Positions 36,407 to 46,060 of a stretch of DNA of 64,000 bases are shown piece by piece. The stretch comes from an uncultured Lachnospiraceae bacterium (GTDB lineage: Bacteria; Bacillota; Clostridia; Lachnospirales; Lachnospiraceae). The first letter of the stretch is position 1. Every line of letters starts with the position of its first letter. The stretch spans positions 1-64,000 of the forward strand of contig CAMNRH010000003.1 in NCBI GenBank assembly GCA_946552115.1. The letters run 5' to 3'. The translations under genes and the position numbers were made by a program. The notes beneath the pieces were generated by a model. It did not search any database. It was not told the origin of the DNA and saw nothing but the letters and a program-made list of their open reading frames with translations.

Positions 36407-37562
36407 TACAGGCCGCAGAAACAGAAAAGAGGTTATGGAGGAGCTTCTTTTTGAACTGCATGAGATATGTAAAAGAAATGATTTGCATTATACGCTGACA
36501 GGAATTGTTGCGAATTCTGCAGGTGAAGAGGAGCGGTTTCCGGAAGAATATGATTATCTGACAGTCGCCATGACCCAGGGTGATATTGAAAGATTAGTTC
36601 AGATTGTGAATGGGACGGAAGATACGCACAGACAGGTAGAATATTTTTTGAATAACCCGTATGCGAGAGGATTTCAGGTAAGATATTGTAATAATGATAC
36701 AACTCTGATTAATGTAAAGGAATTTGGGAATCATATTAATTACGGGATGTATGTAAGGATAAGGGCAGTTGAAAGAATTCCTGAAAAAGGGATGAGAACA
36801 GAGTTTTTGAATTTGTGCAGAAAGGCGTGGAAAGGCAGCCAGAAGAGACTGGCTTCCTGTAATTACAAGCGTTTTGTTCCGGCTTTGATTCTCAAATGTA
36901 CGGTGGGCATTATCGGCAGGAAAAATGCGGCAAAGGCTTTGTATCATTTGAGTAAGCAGCTGAAGTTTATAGATAAGTGGGAAGAGATAAAAGGATACGA
37001 AAAGGTCAGAATAGGTACAGGAGTTTTTGAGGGCGAATCGGTATGCCAGTTAAAGGAAGTACCTGTAGACGGAGGTACGGTATTTTTGTCTGAAGCGCTG
37101 ATGCATCGAATTGTGGAGCATAATCCGTCTCATGCGACAGTGACGGTGAATGATATAGAAGCCTCGGACGCACCGTTTAAGAGCGTTATGGACAGCGGCA
37201 TAGTGACGGAGTTAAAGAATGCGCAGGAGGTCAGAGACCGGTATCTCAGTATCGTGACGAAAGCAAATAAACATGCTAAGGCTATGGGAAATGCATGGAA
37301 TACGTATTTAATGACAAGAGATGTGCTTGAGTTTCAGGAGTCGTATACGGAAGAAAGAATTGAGCGGGTAAAAGCGGCGGTAGCGCAGGAGGATATTCTG
37401 ACCTATAAAGAGGAGATGCATGATTATTTAGCCGCCAGAAGACGTTGGAGAAGACTTCATATTCCGTTTATTGAAAATGAAGAACTGGAACAGGTGATTA
37501 CATCGGGAAAAGCAGTATTTGGGGATGACGGCAAAGATGACGGAAATCAAAAGTTATGTTAA
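36396..37562 (+). CDS. Degenerate LicD-like protein (copy B partner)
   Basis: The 388-residue protein opens RKEVMEELLFELHEICKRND, like the N-terminal helix of the LicD genes. It lacks the PWDDD cluster, having EEYDYLTVAMTQGDIERLVQ instead, which aligns with the corresponding region of the other degenerate protein. The start at 36396 has AAGGAGA directly upstream and lies inside the acidic tail of the previous gene. Function is unknown; probably a partner of copy B. Confidence 0.72.
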   Translation: MKTDTGRRNRKEVMEELLFELHEICKRNDLHYTLTGIVANSAGEEERFPEEYDYLTVAMTQGDIERLVQIVNGTEDTHRQVEYFLNNPYARGFQVRYCNNDTTLINVKEFGNHINYGMYVRIRAVERIPEKGMRTEFLNLCRKAWKGSQKRLASCNYKRFVPALILKCTVGIIGRKNAAKALYHLSKQLKFIDKWEEIKGYEKVRIGTGVFEGESVCQLKEVPVDGGTVFLSEALMHRIVEHNPSHATVTVNDIEASDAPFKSVMDSGIVTELKNAQEVRDRYLSIVTKANKHAKAMGNAWNTYLMTRDVLEFQESYTEERIERVKAAVAQEDILTYKEEMHDYLAARRRWRRLHIPFIENEELEQVITSGKAVFGDDGKDDGNQKLC

Positions 37563-39396
37563 TTCGATACAATTGAATAAAGGCGTCTTTTATATAAACG
37601 CTGCTTTTGTTTTTCAGGACATTGAGCGGGAGGTAAAAGAATCCGATTATTGCGTACAGATTGCAGGATTTACTTTCCCGGTACGGTTTGAGGGGGTGGC
37701 AGAAAGAAAGAAAGATGGGCTGGTGCAGCCGTTTTCTTTTCAGATGGCAGGCGATACTTTTTTTGAAGAAAAAGTGACGCCGGTATACTGGGTTTATAAA
37801 AAAGGTACGCCGGAAGAAATAAAAAGAAGAATCGAATGTCAGTATATCTCGTTTGGGGACAGCTTTTGTTATCATGCGGAGCTTCCACTTGTGTGTTACG
37901 AAGCGGAGGTTGATAAAAAGAGAAACCGTACCTGTTTTTTTTATCAGTCAATTAATAACCTTCTTTCATTTACCTCGAGAGAGATGTACTATTCTGATTT
38001 GAAAAAAGAGCAGTATAAAATCAAAGCGGCTCATCTTCTTGCCTCCTCGTTTTTGCGGGAATTTTTAAAGAATAAAATTGTGTTTTTTGAAAAGAAATGC
38101 GGAAGGTATGAAGAGAACGCGTCCGTTTTATTTGAAAAATGTGTGGACGAGGGTCTTGTAAATGTAAGGTATATTATAGATAAGCATACAAAAAGCTATC
38201 GTCACATTCCGGCGAAATATAAAAAGTATGTTGTAGGGCGCAATTCTTTTATGCATTATCTTCTTTTTTTCGGTGCGTCCGTTTTCCTTTCGTCAGAAAG
38301 CGTCAGTCATATTATGGATACGAACTCGTGCAGCAGTCTCGTAAGGCAGCGGCTATATAAAAAGGATTTCAGATATGCCTTTCTTCAGCACGGGGTTACG
38401 TATATGTACAGCCTTATTGGGAGGTTTGATTTTACCAGAGGGTACGGAATAGCCAGGCATGCAAAAGTGGTTGTTTCGTCGGAGGCTGAGGCGGAGCATT
38501 TTATGGAGAGCGGTAAATACCGGAAAGAGAATCTGATCGTATCGGGGTTTCCGAAATTTGACAGGGCAGAAAGAAATAAGGTACACCGGAAGATTATTAT
38601 TATGCCTACGTGGAGAGGTTTTGAATACAATGTAATCAAGGAACGCCTGGAAGAATCAACTTATTATCAGTTTATCTCTCGTATCGTGGAAGCAGTTCCG
38701 GAAAAACTAAAGAAAGAGGTAGTCGTTGTGCCGCATCCTCTGGTGAAAGAATTTTTTATGAAACCGAACCGGTTGAGTAAATATCTTGCGGAGGAGGCTT
38801 CATACGACGAATTGCTGAAAGAGGCGGAGCTGCTAATTACCGATTATTCTTCCATCGCGTACGACGCGTTTTACCGTGGCGCAAAGGTTATTTTCTGTTG
38901 GGAGGAGAAAGAGATATGCCTGAGTAAGCTCGGATTTTCTCTGATGTTAAATGAAGAAAATATATTCGGCGATATCAGCTATCGGTTTGCCGATCTTCAG
39001 GAGCTGATTCCTGGAAATTATTATGGACATCAGAGCGAGAAATATATTGAAAGATATAAAAAAATTGTTGCTTTTCATGATGGAAAAAACACGCAGAGAT
39101 GTTTTGACGCTTTAAAGGAATGCGGGTTTTTTGAGCTGTCGGCCAGGCATAAGTCGGCGCTGACGGCAGAGATGCTTTTTGGCATCAGAAAAAAGCGGTA
39201 TACGGGCTTTCCGGTAACACAGACGAAGCTTGAAGTTATCTGCAATGGAAATATTCTGATAAAAGATGTTGATTATACTGTGGAATATAAGGACAATGTT
39301 AATATTGGGAAAGCGCAGGTATGTGTGAAAGGAATCGGAAATTATACGGGCGCGGTCAGAAAAAGCTTTATGATTATAGAGAACGTCAGGAAATAA
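37525..39396 (+). CDS. CDP-glycerol glycerophosphotransferase-like protein fused to a YDG/Ig-like domain
   Basis: The 623-residue protein has an N-terminal beta-rich region (residues 1-150), a TagF-like transferase (about 180-530) with FLQHGVTYM, MPTWRGF, VPHPLV and ITDYSSIAYDAF, and a C-terminal Ig-like module of about 65 residues (YTGFPVTQTKLEV ... DYTVEYKDN ... GIGNYTGAV). The last resembles modules in the secreted transpeptidase at 16.4 kb. No signal peptide is seen. The start may be 37525 or 37537; both overlap the previous gene. It would act in polyol-phosphate transfer. Confidence 0.85.
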   Translation: MTAKMTEIKSYVNSIQLNKGVFYINAAFVFQDIEREVKESDYCVQIAGFTFPVRFEGVAERKKDGLVQPFSFQMAGDTFFEEKVTPVYWVYKKGTPEEIKRRIECQYISFGDSFCYHAELPLVCYEAEVDKKRNRTCFFYQSINNLLSFTSREMYYSDLKKEQYKIKAAHLLASSFLREFLKNKIVFFEKKCGRYEENASVLFEKCVDEGLVNVRYIIDKHTKSYRHIPAKYKKYVVGRNSFMHYLLFFGASVFLSSESVSHIMDTNSCSSLVRQRLYKKDFRYAFLQHGVTYMYSLIGRFDFTRGYGIARHAKVVVSSEAEAEHFMESGKYRKENLIVSGFPKFDRAERNKVHRKIIIMPTWRGFEYNVIKERLEESTYYQFISRIVEAVPEKLKKEVVVVPHPLVKEFFMKPNRLSKYLAEEASYDELLKEAELLITDYSSIAYDAFYRGAKVIFCWEEKEICLSKLGFSLMLNEENIFGDISYRFADLQELIPGNYYGHQSEKYIERYKKIVAFHDGKNTQRCFDALKECGFFELSARHKSALTAEMLFGIRKKRYTGFPVTQTKLEVICNGNILIKDVDYTVEYKDNVNIGKAQVCVKGIGNYTGAVRKSFMIIENVRK

Positions 39397-39441
39397 GGGT
39401 ATAATAGAATAGTATTACAAAAGGATAAGAGGATTAGGACT

Positions 39442-41277
39442 ATGATAGGGACGGGAAAGAGAAGAGCAATTTTAATAGGGTGCTGTGATGCATTGATAGT
39501 AGTATTTAGTTCATTGGTTTCTATAGGACTCCGATTTAATTTTGAGACAGTTCCTCCTGAATATATGGAGCAGGTTTTGCACTGCTTTCCTGTAGATATT
39601 GTGATAGCGATTGTTGTATTGAAGATTTTCAGGCTTTATAACAGAGTGTGGACCTATGCTTCCATGGAGGAGAGTATGTCCATTTTGAAGTCTACGATAT
39701 GTATTGAGACTATTTTTGTTTTATACCGTTATTTTTTTCAGATACCAATGCCGAGAAGCTATTATATTTTTGATTCCGTGCTGTTATTTTTGCTGTTTCT
39801 GACGCTTCGTTTTGGACGGAGAATTCAAAAGCAGGTTTTATTAAAACGGCCGGAAGATAAGTCAAGGAGACGTACGTTACTGGTAGGAGGCGGTTCAGCT
39901 GCATCGATTTTGATCAATGAAACACAGAAATTCAGTCAGAGTCCGCGTAATATTATCTGTATTGTAGACGACAATGTGAATAAGAAAGGAAAATACCTTA
40001 AAAATGTTCCGATTGTGGGTACCAGGGAGGACATTCCGTCTCTGGTGAAAAAGTATGTCATCGATGAAATTATTATTGCCATTCCATCGGCACAGGCAGA
40101 GGAAATTCAGGCGATATTGGATATTTGTCACGAGACGGCGGTAAAAGTTAAGATTTTGCCGGCAATTGCGACGGGCTTTACAGAATCACTGTCAGATTTG
40201 GTGAGAGAAGTGCGCTATGAGGACTTACTTGGAAGAGCTGCCGTGGAAGTAAATCAGGCAGGGATCGGCAGTTTTTTGGAAAGCAAGACGGTACTTGTGA
40301 CAGGAGGGGGAGGTTCCATTGGCTCTGAATTATGCCGTCAGATTGTGCAGTATCATCCCAGGAGGCTGATTATCTTTGATATTTATGAAAATAACGCCTA
40401 TGAAATCCAGATGGAGTTAAGACGGCATAATCTGGATATTGATCTTGTTACTTTAATTGGTTCCGTGAGGGATTATGAGCGGCTGGATAAGATGTTTCAG
40501 CAATACAGGCCGCAGATTATTTATCATGCGGCGGCGCATAAGCATGTTCCGCTTATGGAGGATTCTCCGAATGAGGCAATCAAAAATAATTGTATGGGAA
40601 CCCTGAATCTTGCAAAGCTGGCAGATAGGTATCAGGCTGAGAATTTTACGCTGATTTCTACAGATAAGGCAGTACGTCCGACAAATGTTATGGGGGCGAC
40701 GAAGAGAATCTGTGAGATGATTATTCAGAGCTTTGATAAAAAATCTGAAAACACACGTTATGCTGCCGTGAGATTCGGAAATGTCCTTGGAAGCAACGGT
40801 TCGGTTATCCCTCTTTTTTTAAAACAGATAGAGGACGGTGGCCCTGTTACAGTAACGCATAGGGATATCACCAGATTTTTTATGACGATCCCGGAAGCTG
40901 TTTCACTGGTTTTGCAGGCCAGCCTGTTTGCGAAAGGCGGAGAAATCTTTGTGCTGGATATGGGAAAGCCTGTGAAAATTTATGAGATGGCTGAGAATCT
41001 GATCCGTATGAAAGGGTATAAGCCCCATGAGGATATTATGATACAGATTACAGGCCTCAGGCCCGGAGAAAAGCTTTATGAGGAGCTTTTAATGGATGAG
41101 GAAGGGCTTACGAAAACGGCAAATGAAAAAATATTTGTCGGCCATCCGATTAAGATGGATGAAATGAAATTTTTTGAGCAATTAGAGGCATTGATTGAGC
41201 GGAGTAAGACAAATGACGATAAGGTGCAGGAGGAATTAGCCAGAGTCTGTACAACATACAGGTGTCCCGAGGAGTAA
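39442..41277 (+). CDS. Membrane-bound nucleotide-sugar dehydratase/epimerase (CapD/FlaA1/PglF type)
   Basis: The 611-residue protein has four N-terminal membrane helices, a first Rossmann domain (VGGGSAASILINE) and a second SDR domain with TGGGGSIGSELCRQI near residue 290 and a TDKAVRPTNVMGATKR active-site stretch. In this extended class the usual YxxxK is replaced by MxxxK. Relatives such as PglF and WbpM are UDP-GlcNAc 4,6-dehydratases. It may supply the 4-keto-6-deoxy intermediate for the aminotransferase at 47 kb. Confidence 0.9.
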   Translation: MIGTGKRRAILIGCCDALIVVFSSLVSIGLRFNFETVPPEYMEQVLHCFPVDIVIAIVVLKIFRLYNRVWTYASMEESMSILKSTICIETIFVLYRYFFQIPMPRSYYIFDSVLLFLLFLTLRFGRRIQKQVLLKRPEDKSRRRTLLVGGGSAASILINETQKFSQSPRNIICIVDDNVNKKGKYLKNVPIVGTREDIPSLVKKYVIDEIIIAIPSAQAEEIQAILDICHETAVKVKILPAIATGFTESLSDLVREVRYEDLLGRAAVEVNQAGIGSFLESKTVLVTGGGGSIGSELCRQIVQYHPRRLIIFDIYENNAYEIQMELRRHNLDIDLVTLIGSVRDYERLDKMFQQYRPQIIYHAAAHKHVPLMEDSPNEAIKNNCMGTLNLAKLADRYQAENFTLISTDKAVRPTNVMGATKRICEMIIQSFDKKSENTRYAAVRFGNVLGSNGSVIPLFLKQIEDGGPVTVTHRDITRFFMTIPEAVSLVLQASLFAKGGEIFVLDMGKPVKIYEMAENLIRMKGYKPHEDIMIQITGLRPGEKLYEELLMDEEGLTKTANEKIFVGHPIKMDEMKFFEQLEALIERSKTNDDKVQEELARVCTTYRCPEE

Positions 41278-41289
41278 AGAAAAGGAAGT

Positions 41290-43302
41290 ATGAAAGATAT
41301 TGAAAAAAGCAGAAAAATTAATTCCATATGGAAACTCAGCTGGATATTAATGTGGCTTTTTACAGGCGTGGTTATTGCAGTGATGGCATTTGGAATGAGT
41401 ATTACACATTCTTTTTCACTTAGTGATAGTCTGAAAATTGGAAAGGTTGTTGATGCGCCAAATACTTCACGGTTGATCGTAGCGGTAGGTGAGGATAATC
41501 AGGGGGAATTAGGTTATTGTACCTATAATATGATTCGCGTTGATTTTGAAGGGGACAGTGCAAAGTGGAAATATTTGTATCTTGATATTACAGATATGGA
41601 TACAGATAAGATAAAGTGTAAAATTATTTTTAGAACTGCAAATGGGGAAGAAGTATATAATAAATATGCCGAATTAAGAAAGAAGATGAATAAGCTCACT
41701 CTGACAGGACAGAAGTTTAGCTGTATTAATATAGAAATTATAGAACCTCAAAATTGCAAATTAAGCTTCCGAAATATTCAGCTTCGTGAAAAAGAAAAAT
41801 TATTCCCGGGAAAAAAGGATTATGCTGTTTGTGTGTTAGTTTTTGTTACTTATATTATCGGAACAGTATTTTTATATTTGAAAACAGCAAAAGGGAAGAC
41901 ACAGTTTTATTCATGTATGGATGCCTTGCAGGACGTATATATTATCGTTGGAAATGCTTATTTATGGGTTCCGAAGAAACTTTCAGCAGTGACACGCAGC
42001 AGATTACGGACAATTCTTCTTATGTTATGGATGATTGTCATGATGACAGCGGGAAATCTGAAAAAATACTGGTCTGGTAATCATTATAAGTATAATTTGG
42101 TGTTTTGTTTGTGTATACTTTTTTTAATCACTGTTTTGATGGTGGAAAAACGGTTAAAAAGAATAAATTGGAACAGGCAGATTGTGTTTTGCTGGGTTTT
42201 AATGTCAGTGCTAATGTGCGTTTCCGAATTTTTTTGTATGAAGCGATTTCCGGTAACAGGATATATAAATCTGCTTGTATTTGGATTCTTTTATTTAGTA
42301 TGGAACAATATGGAGGAGCCGAAGCTGTTTATTACGGAGATTATGAATGCTTTAAAAGGATTATTTGTATTTTCTGTAGTATTCAGTCTTTTATTCCGTT
42401 CTTATATAAAAGAAAATGGGTGCGGTTATGCCGGGCCTACGTGGAATCCAAATATATTTGTCATGTTTTTGATACCGGTATTGCTGGTTTTTTTGGCAGA
42501 AATTATTGAAGCCGTCCAAAACGGAAAAAAACGGAAAGGAATTATTAGTATTTGGGGAAGTGGTATTTGTATTTCCTTTATCTGGCTGTGCGGTTCCAGA
42601 ATGGGGAAAGTATTGTTTTTTTTGATAATACTGTTCTTTTTTGTCTATATTAAGCGGGAAATATTAAAGAGAGGGCAGTTAGTTCGAGCGATTTTGATAG
42701 TGGCAGTATCGGTGACGATGGTTGTGCCAATTCACGCTGCATTGGAATGGGGGGTAATTCATTTACCATCTTTTATAGGATATGAAATAGAATTTCCGGC
42801 AGACGCATTAAAAGTGTCCGAAGAGAAAGGAGCCTTTACTGTACACGCTGCCGAGGATACGTATTGGTTTGACAAAGTGGTTTATGATGCAAGAGTGACA
42901 AGACTTCTGGCGGAAAGAAATCTGTTTTGGATGGGTTATCTAAGGGAAATGAATTTTCTGGGGCATGAATATATGCCTGTTTTTTGGGGTACTTTGCGTT
43001 TGGCTCATAACGGGGTGCTAACTTTTGCATATATGTATGGGGTGCTGATCGTTGTGCCGTATTTATTTATGTATTTAAATAGTGTGGGATTAAGTTTTGT
43101 CATGTTAGTACGTGAAAAGAAAAATAAAGGACATTTGTTCTTTGTGTTTGGCGTGTTTGTGACGGCGTTTTTCTTTATGATTGAAGAGAATATTGAACAG
43201 AGGCCGTTTTTAGTAACAATATGGATTTTATTTTATCTTATGTTGGGCTATTTGTTCCCGCACGAAAAAAAATATTTGGATTTGAATAAAGAAATTAAGT
43301 AG
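41290..43302 (+). CDS. Polytopic membrane protein, O-antigen ligase/polymerase-like
   Basis: The 670-residue protein has one N-terminal helix, an extracytoplasmic domain of about 150 residues, then about 10-11 membrane helices. The large loop between late helices contains ARVTRLLAERNLFWMGY and LAHNGVL, resembling the ligase/Wzy signature loop with R and HN residues. It likely polymerises or ligates lipid-linked glycan on the outer face of the membrane. AAGGAAG precedes the ATG. About 140 bases with no recognisable element follow. Confidence 0.68.
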   Translation: MKDIEKSRKINSIWKLSWILMWLFTGVVIAVMAFGMSITHSFSLSDSLKIGKVVDAPNTSRLIVAVGEDNQGELGYCTYNMIRVDFEGDSAKWKYLYLDITDMDTDKIKCKIIFRTANGEEVYNKYAELRKKMNKLTLTGQKFSCINIEIIEPQNCKLSFRNIQLREKEKLFPGKKDYAVCVLVFVTYIIGTVFLYLKTAKGKTQFYSCMDALQDVYIIVGNAYLWVPKKLSAVTRSRLRTILLMLWMIVMMTAGNLKKYWSGNHYKYNLVFCLCILFLITVLMVEKRLKRINWNRQIVFCWVLMSVLMCVSEFFCMKRFPVTGYINLLVFGFFYLVWNNMEEPKLFITEIMNALKGLFVFSVVFSLLFRSYIKENGCGYAGPTWNPNIFVMFLIPVLLVFLAEIIEAVQNGKKRKGIISIWGSGICISFIWLCGSRMGKVLFFLIILFFFVYIKREILKRGQLVRAILIVAVSVTMVVPIHAALEWGVIHLPSFIGYEIEFPADALKVSEEKGAFTVHAAEDTYWFDKVVYDARVTRLLAERNLFWMGYLREMNFLGHEYMPVFWGTLRLAHNGVLTFAYMYGVLIVVPYLFMYLNSVGLSFVMLVREKKNKGHLFFVFGVFVTAFFFMIEENIEQRPFLVTIWILFYLMLGYLFPHEKKYLDLNKEIK

Positions 43303-43443
43303 TAGATTTAAAAATGTTATGAGGCTGTGATAAAATTATCGGTAAATAAAATCTATTTTACATCTGAGTAGGGCTGTGCTATATTTAGAGTGAGTATATG
43401 ATATTTAGTTTTACAGGAATTCTGAAAGAGAGAAGAGAATGTT

Positions 43444-44616
43444 ATGAAAAGTAAAATTTGTGTAGTTACAGGTACGAGAGCAGAGTATCATTTGTTGTTT
43501 CCGTTAATAAAAGCTATTGTTCAGGATGAAGAATTAGAGTTGCAATTGGCAGTAACAGGAGCACATCTTAGCGAGAAATACGGAAGCACATATTTGGATA
43601 TTGAAAAGGATGGTTTTTCCATAGATGCAAAAATTCATATACTGCAGGAGGAAGATAATCTTAATGATATTAATATGGCTATGAGTCGTGCAATTATTGG
43701 TTTTAGTGATTATCTGGAAAAGGCAAAGCCCGATATGATGATTCTTTTGGGAGACCGGTATGAATTACTTTCTGCAGCGATTGTTGCAATGAATTATAGA
43801 ATACCTATCGCACATCTTCATGGTGGTGAAATGACAGAAGGAGCGATTGATGAATGCATTCGCCATGCGATTAGCAAGATGAGTTATTTGCATTTTACCA
43901 GCTGCGAAGCATATAGAAAAAGAGTAATTCAACTGGGGGAATACCCGGACAGAGTTTTTAATGTAGGAGCAATAGGCCTGGAGAATATAAAAAGACAGCG
44001 GCTTATGTCTTTAAAAGAATTAGGAAACAGCCTGGATTTCTCATTAGAAGAGAAGAATTTTGGTGTTGTTACATTTCATCCGGTTACGCTGGAAGCAGAT
44101 ACAGCAGAAGAAGAGTTTTTACAGCTTTTAGAATCATTGGATTGTTTTCCTGATTTAAAAATAATATTTACAAAAGCGAATGCGGATAGCGGCGGCTTAT
44201 TAATCAATCACATGATTGATCGATATGTCGAGCAGCATATGGAGCGGTGTGTTGCCGTTTTCAGTTTAGGTATGGTTCGATATTTAACAGCGTTGCAGCA
44301 TGCGGCTGTTGTAATAGGAAATTCGTCTAGCGGGATTATTGAGACACCGTCTTTTAAAGTACCGACCGTCAATATTGGGGATAGGCAAAAAGGGAGGATT
44401 CAGGCAAAAAATATTTTAAATTGTGTTCCTGAAAAGGAAGCCATATGTTCTGCGGTTGAAAAGGCATTGAGTACGGAATTCGCAGAATATATAAAAGATA
44501 CTGAAAATCCATATGGAAACGGTGAAGTATCAGATAAAATTTTACAGCATATTAAAAGCGCATTAAAGGGTGAAATTAATTTAAAGAAAAGCTTTTATAA
44601 TATAGATTTTACGTAA
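43444..44616 (+). CDS. neuC: Hydrolysing UDP-GlcNAc 2-epimerase family (NeuC/LegG)
   Basis: The 390-residue protein starts KICVVTGTRAEYHLLFPLI and contains LLGDRYELLSAAIVA, AHLHGGEMTEGAIDE and IGNSSSGIIETP, all standard for hydrolysing NDP-GlcNAc 2-epimerases. These release ManNAc or the 2,4-diacetamido-trideoxy-mannose used for sialic or legionaminic acid. The presence of a LegC-type aminotransferase and NeuB downstream supports a nonulosonic acid pathway. Confidence 0.92.
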   Translation: MKSKICVVTGTRAEYHLLFPLIKAIVQDEELELQLAVTGAHLSEKYGSTYLDIEKDGFSIDAKIHILQEEDNLNDINMAMSRAIIGFSDYLEKAKPDMMILLGDRYELLSAAIVAMNYRIPIAHLHGGEMTEGAIDECIRHAISKMSYLHFTSCEAYRKRVIQLGEYPDRVFNVGAIGLENIKRQRLMSLKELGNSLDFSLEEKNFGVVTFHPVTLEADTAEEEFLQLLESLDCFPDLKIIFTKANADSGGLLINHMIDRYVEQHMERCVAVFSLGMVRYLTALQHAAVVIGNSSSGIIETPSFKVPTVNIGDRQKGRIQAKNILNCVPEKEAICSAVEKALSTEFAEYIKDTENPYGNGEVSDKILQHIKSALKGEINLKKSFYNIDFT

Positions 44617-44633
44617 AACAGGAGGATAAAAGG

Positions 44634-46046
44634 GTGAAAGAATTACCTGCAAAGTTTCAACAAACACGGCAGACGGTTTGTGTTCAGGGACTTGGATTTG
44701 TTGGTTCCGCGATGTCGTTAGCGATAGCAAGTGCGAAAGACAGCAATAATGAGCCGCTATATAATGTTATTGGCGTAGATGTTCCGAATGAAGCCGGATA
44801 TAAAAAAGCGACGTCTATTAATGACGGTATTTTTCCTTTTGAGAATAATGACAGGAAATTAGAGGAGGCACAAAAAGATGCATATAAAAATGGAAATCTC
44901 TGGGCAACTACGGAAGCGGCGTATTTCCAATATGCTGATGTCGTGGTGGTAGATATTAATCTGGATGTAAAGTATACGGAAAGTCATGAGCCGATTCTGG
45001 ATTTGGGACTTTTTAAAGAAGCTATGCATACATTGGGGAAATATATACAACCAGGGACATTAATTGTTGTTGAAACAACAGTTCCACCGGGAACCTGTGA
45101 GAAAGTTGTTTATCCGATTATTTTAGAAGAGTTTCTTAAGAGAGATATAGATAAAAAGGAAATTTTTATTGCGCATTCATATGAAAGAGTCATGCCGGGG
45201 GAGAATTATTTTGATTCAATTGTAAATTTTTGGAGAGTATATTCAGGAATTGACGAGGCCTCGGCAGATAAATGTCAAAAGTTTTTGGAAAGTGTTATAA
45301 GTACGGAGAATTATCCGCTTACGCGATTGGAAAAAACTACGGCTACTGAAATTGCTAAGGTACTGGAAAATTCATACCGTGCGGCTACTATTGCCTTTAT
45401 AGAAGAATGGGGGCGTTTTGCGGAAGCAGTGAATGTTGATTTATTTGAAGTGATTAATGCTATTCGAATGCGTCCGACACATTCGAATATGAGGCAGCCC
45501 GGATTTGGAGTAGGAGGATATTGTCTGACGAAAGATCCATATTTTGCTCCATTAGCGGCAAAAGAAATCTTCGGCCTGGACAATATGGAATTTCCTTTTA
45601 GTACACAAGCGGTAAAGGTTAATAATGCAATGCCTCTTGTAAGTTTGAATAAGATTGAAACGTTGCTGGGAGGAAGTTTACGTGGAAAAAGGATTTTAAT
45701 ATTAGGCGTCAGTTACCGTCAGGATGTTGGAGATACGCGTTATTCGCCGACAGAAATATTCGTAAAGGAGGCAAAAAAGCGGGGAGCGGAGATAATTTGT
45801 CAGGATCCATTGGTTGATTACTGGTATGAGATGGATATGAAAGTATTATCAGATGTTCCGGCATTTGACGGATATGATGCGGTTGTATTTACTGTCCAGC
45901 ATAAACAATATGAGGAGATTGATTTTAAAGCAATAGATTTAAAAGAAAAAATACTGATATTTGATGCGAATTGTGTGCTGAATAAGAAACAGCGTTTAGA
46001 TATTGCGCAGATAGAGCGTATTAGTTTTGGCAGTATTGGAAGATAA
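44634..46046 (+). CDS. Nucleotide-sugar dehydrogenase (UDP-ManNAc/UDP-glucose dehydrogenase family)
   Basis: The 470-residue protein starts with GTG after AGGAGG. It has the NAD-binding motif CVQGLGFVGSAMSLA, VETTVPPGTCEKV, the catalytic-type EIAKVLENSYRAATIAF and the catalytic cysteine in GVGGYCLTKDPY. The C-terminal domain GVSYRQDVGDTRYSP completes the fold. It would oxidise a sugar C6 alcohol to a uronic acid; the length and spacing resemble WecC-like enzymes slightly more than glucose dehydrogenases, but the substrate is not certain. Confidence 0.88.
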   Translation: MKELPAKFQQTRQTVCVQGLGFVGSAMSLAIASAKDSNNEPLYNVIGVDVPNEAGYKKATSINDGIFPFENNDRKLEEAQKDAYKNGNLWATTEAAYFQYADVVVVDINLDVKYTESHEPILDLGLFKEAMHTLGKYIQPGTLIVVETTVPPGTCEKVVYPIILEEFLKRDIDKKEIFIAHSYERVMPGENYFDSIVNFWRVYSGIDEASADKCQKFLESVISTENYPLTRLEKTTATEIAKVLENSYRAATIAFIEEWGRFAEAVNVDLFEVINAIRMRPTHSNMRQPGFGVGGYCLTKDPYFAPLAAKEIFGLDNMEFPFSTQAVKVNNAMPLVSLNKIETLLGGSLRGKRILILGVSYRQDVGDTRYSPTEIFVKEAKKRGAEIICQDPLVDYWYEMDMKVLSDVPAFDGYDAVVFTVQHKQYEEIDFKAIDLKEKILIFDANCVLNKKQRLDIAQIERISFGSIGR

Positions 46047-46060
46047 GAGGAGGAGAAAGT

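Noticed and set aside
39400-39405. A promoter before the CapD-type gene (TATAAT at 39400)
   Set aside because: No acceptable -35 box was found at the right distance.
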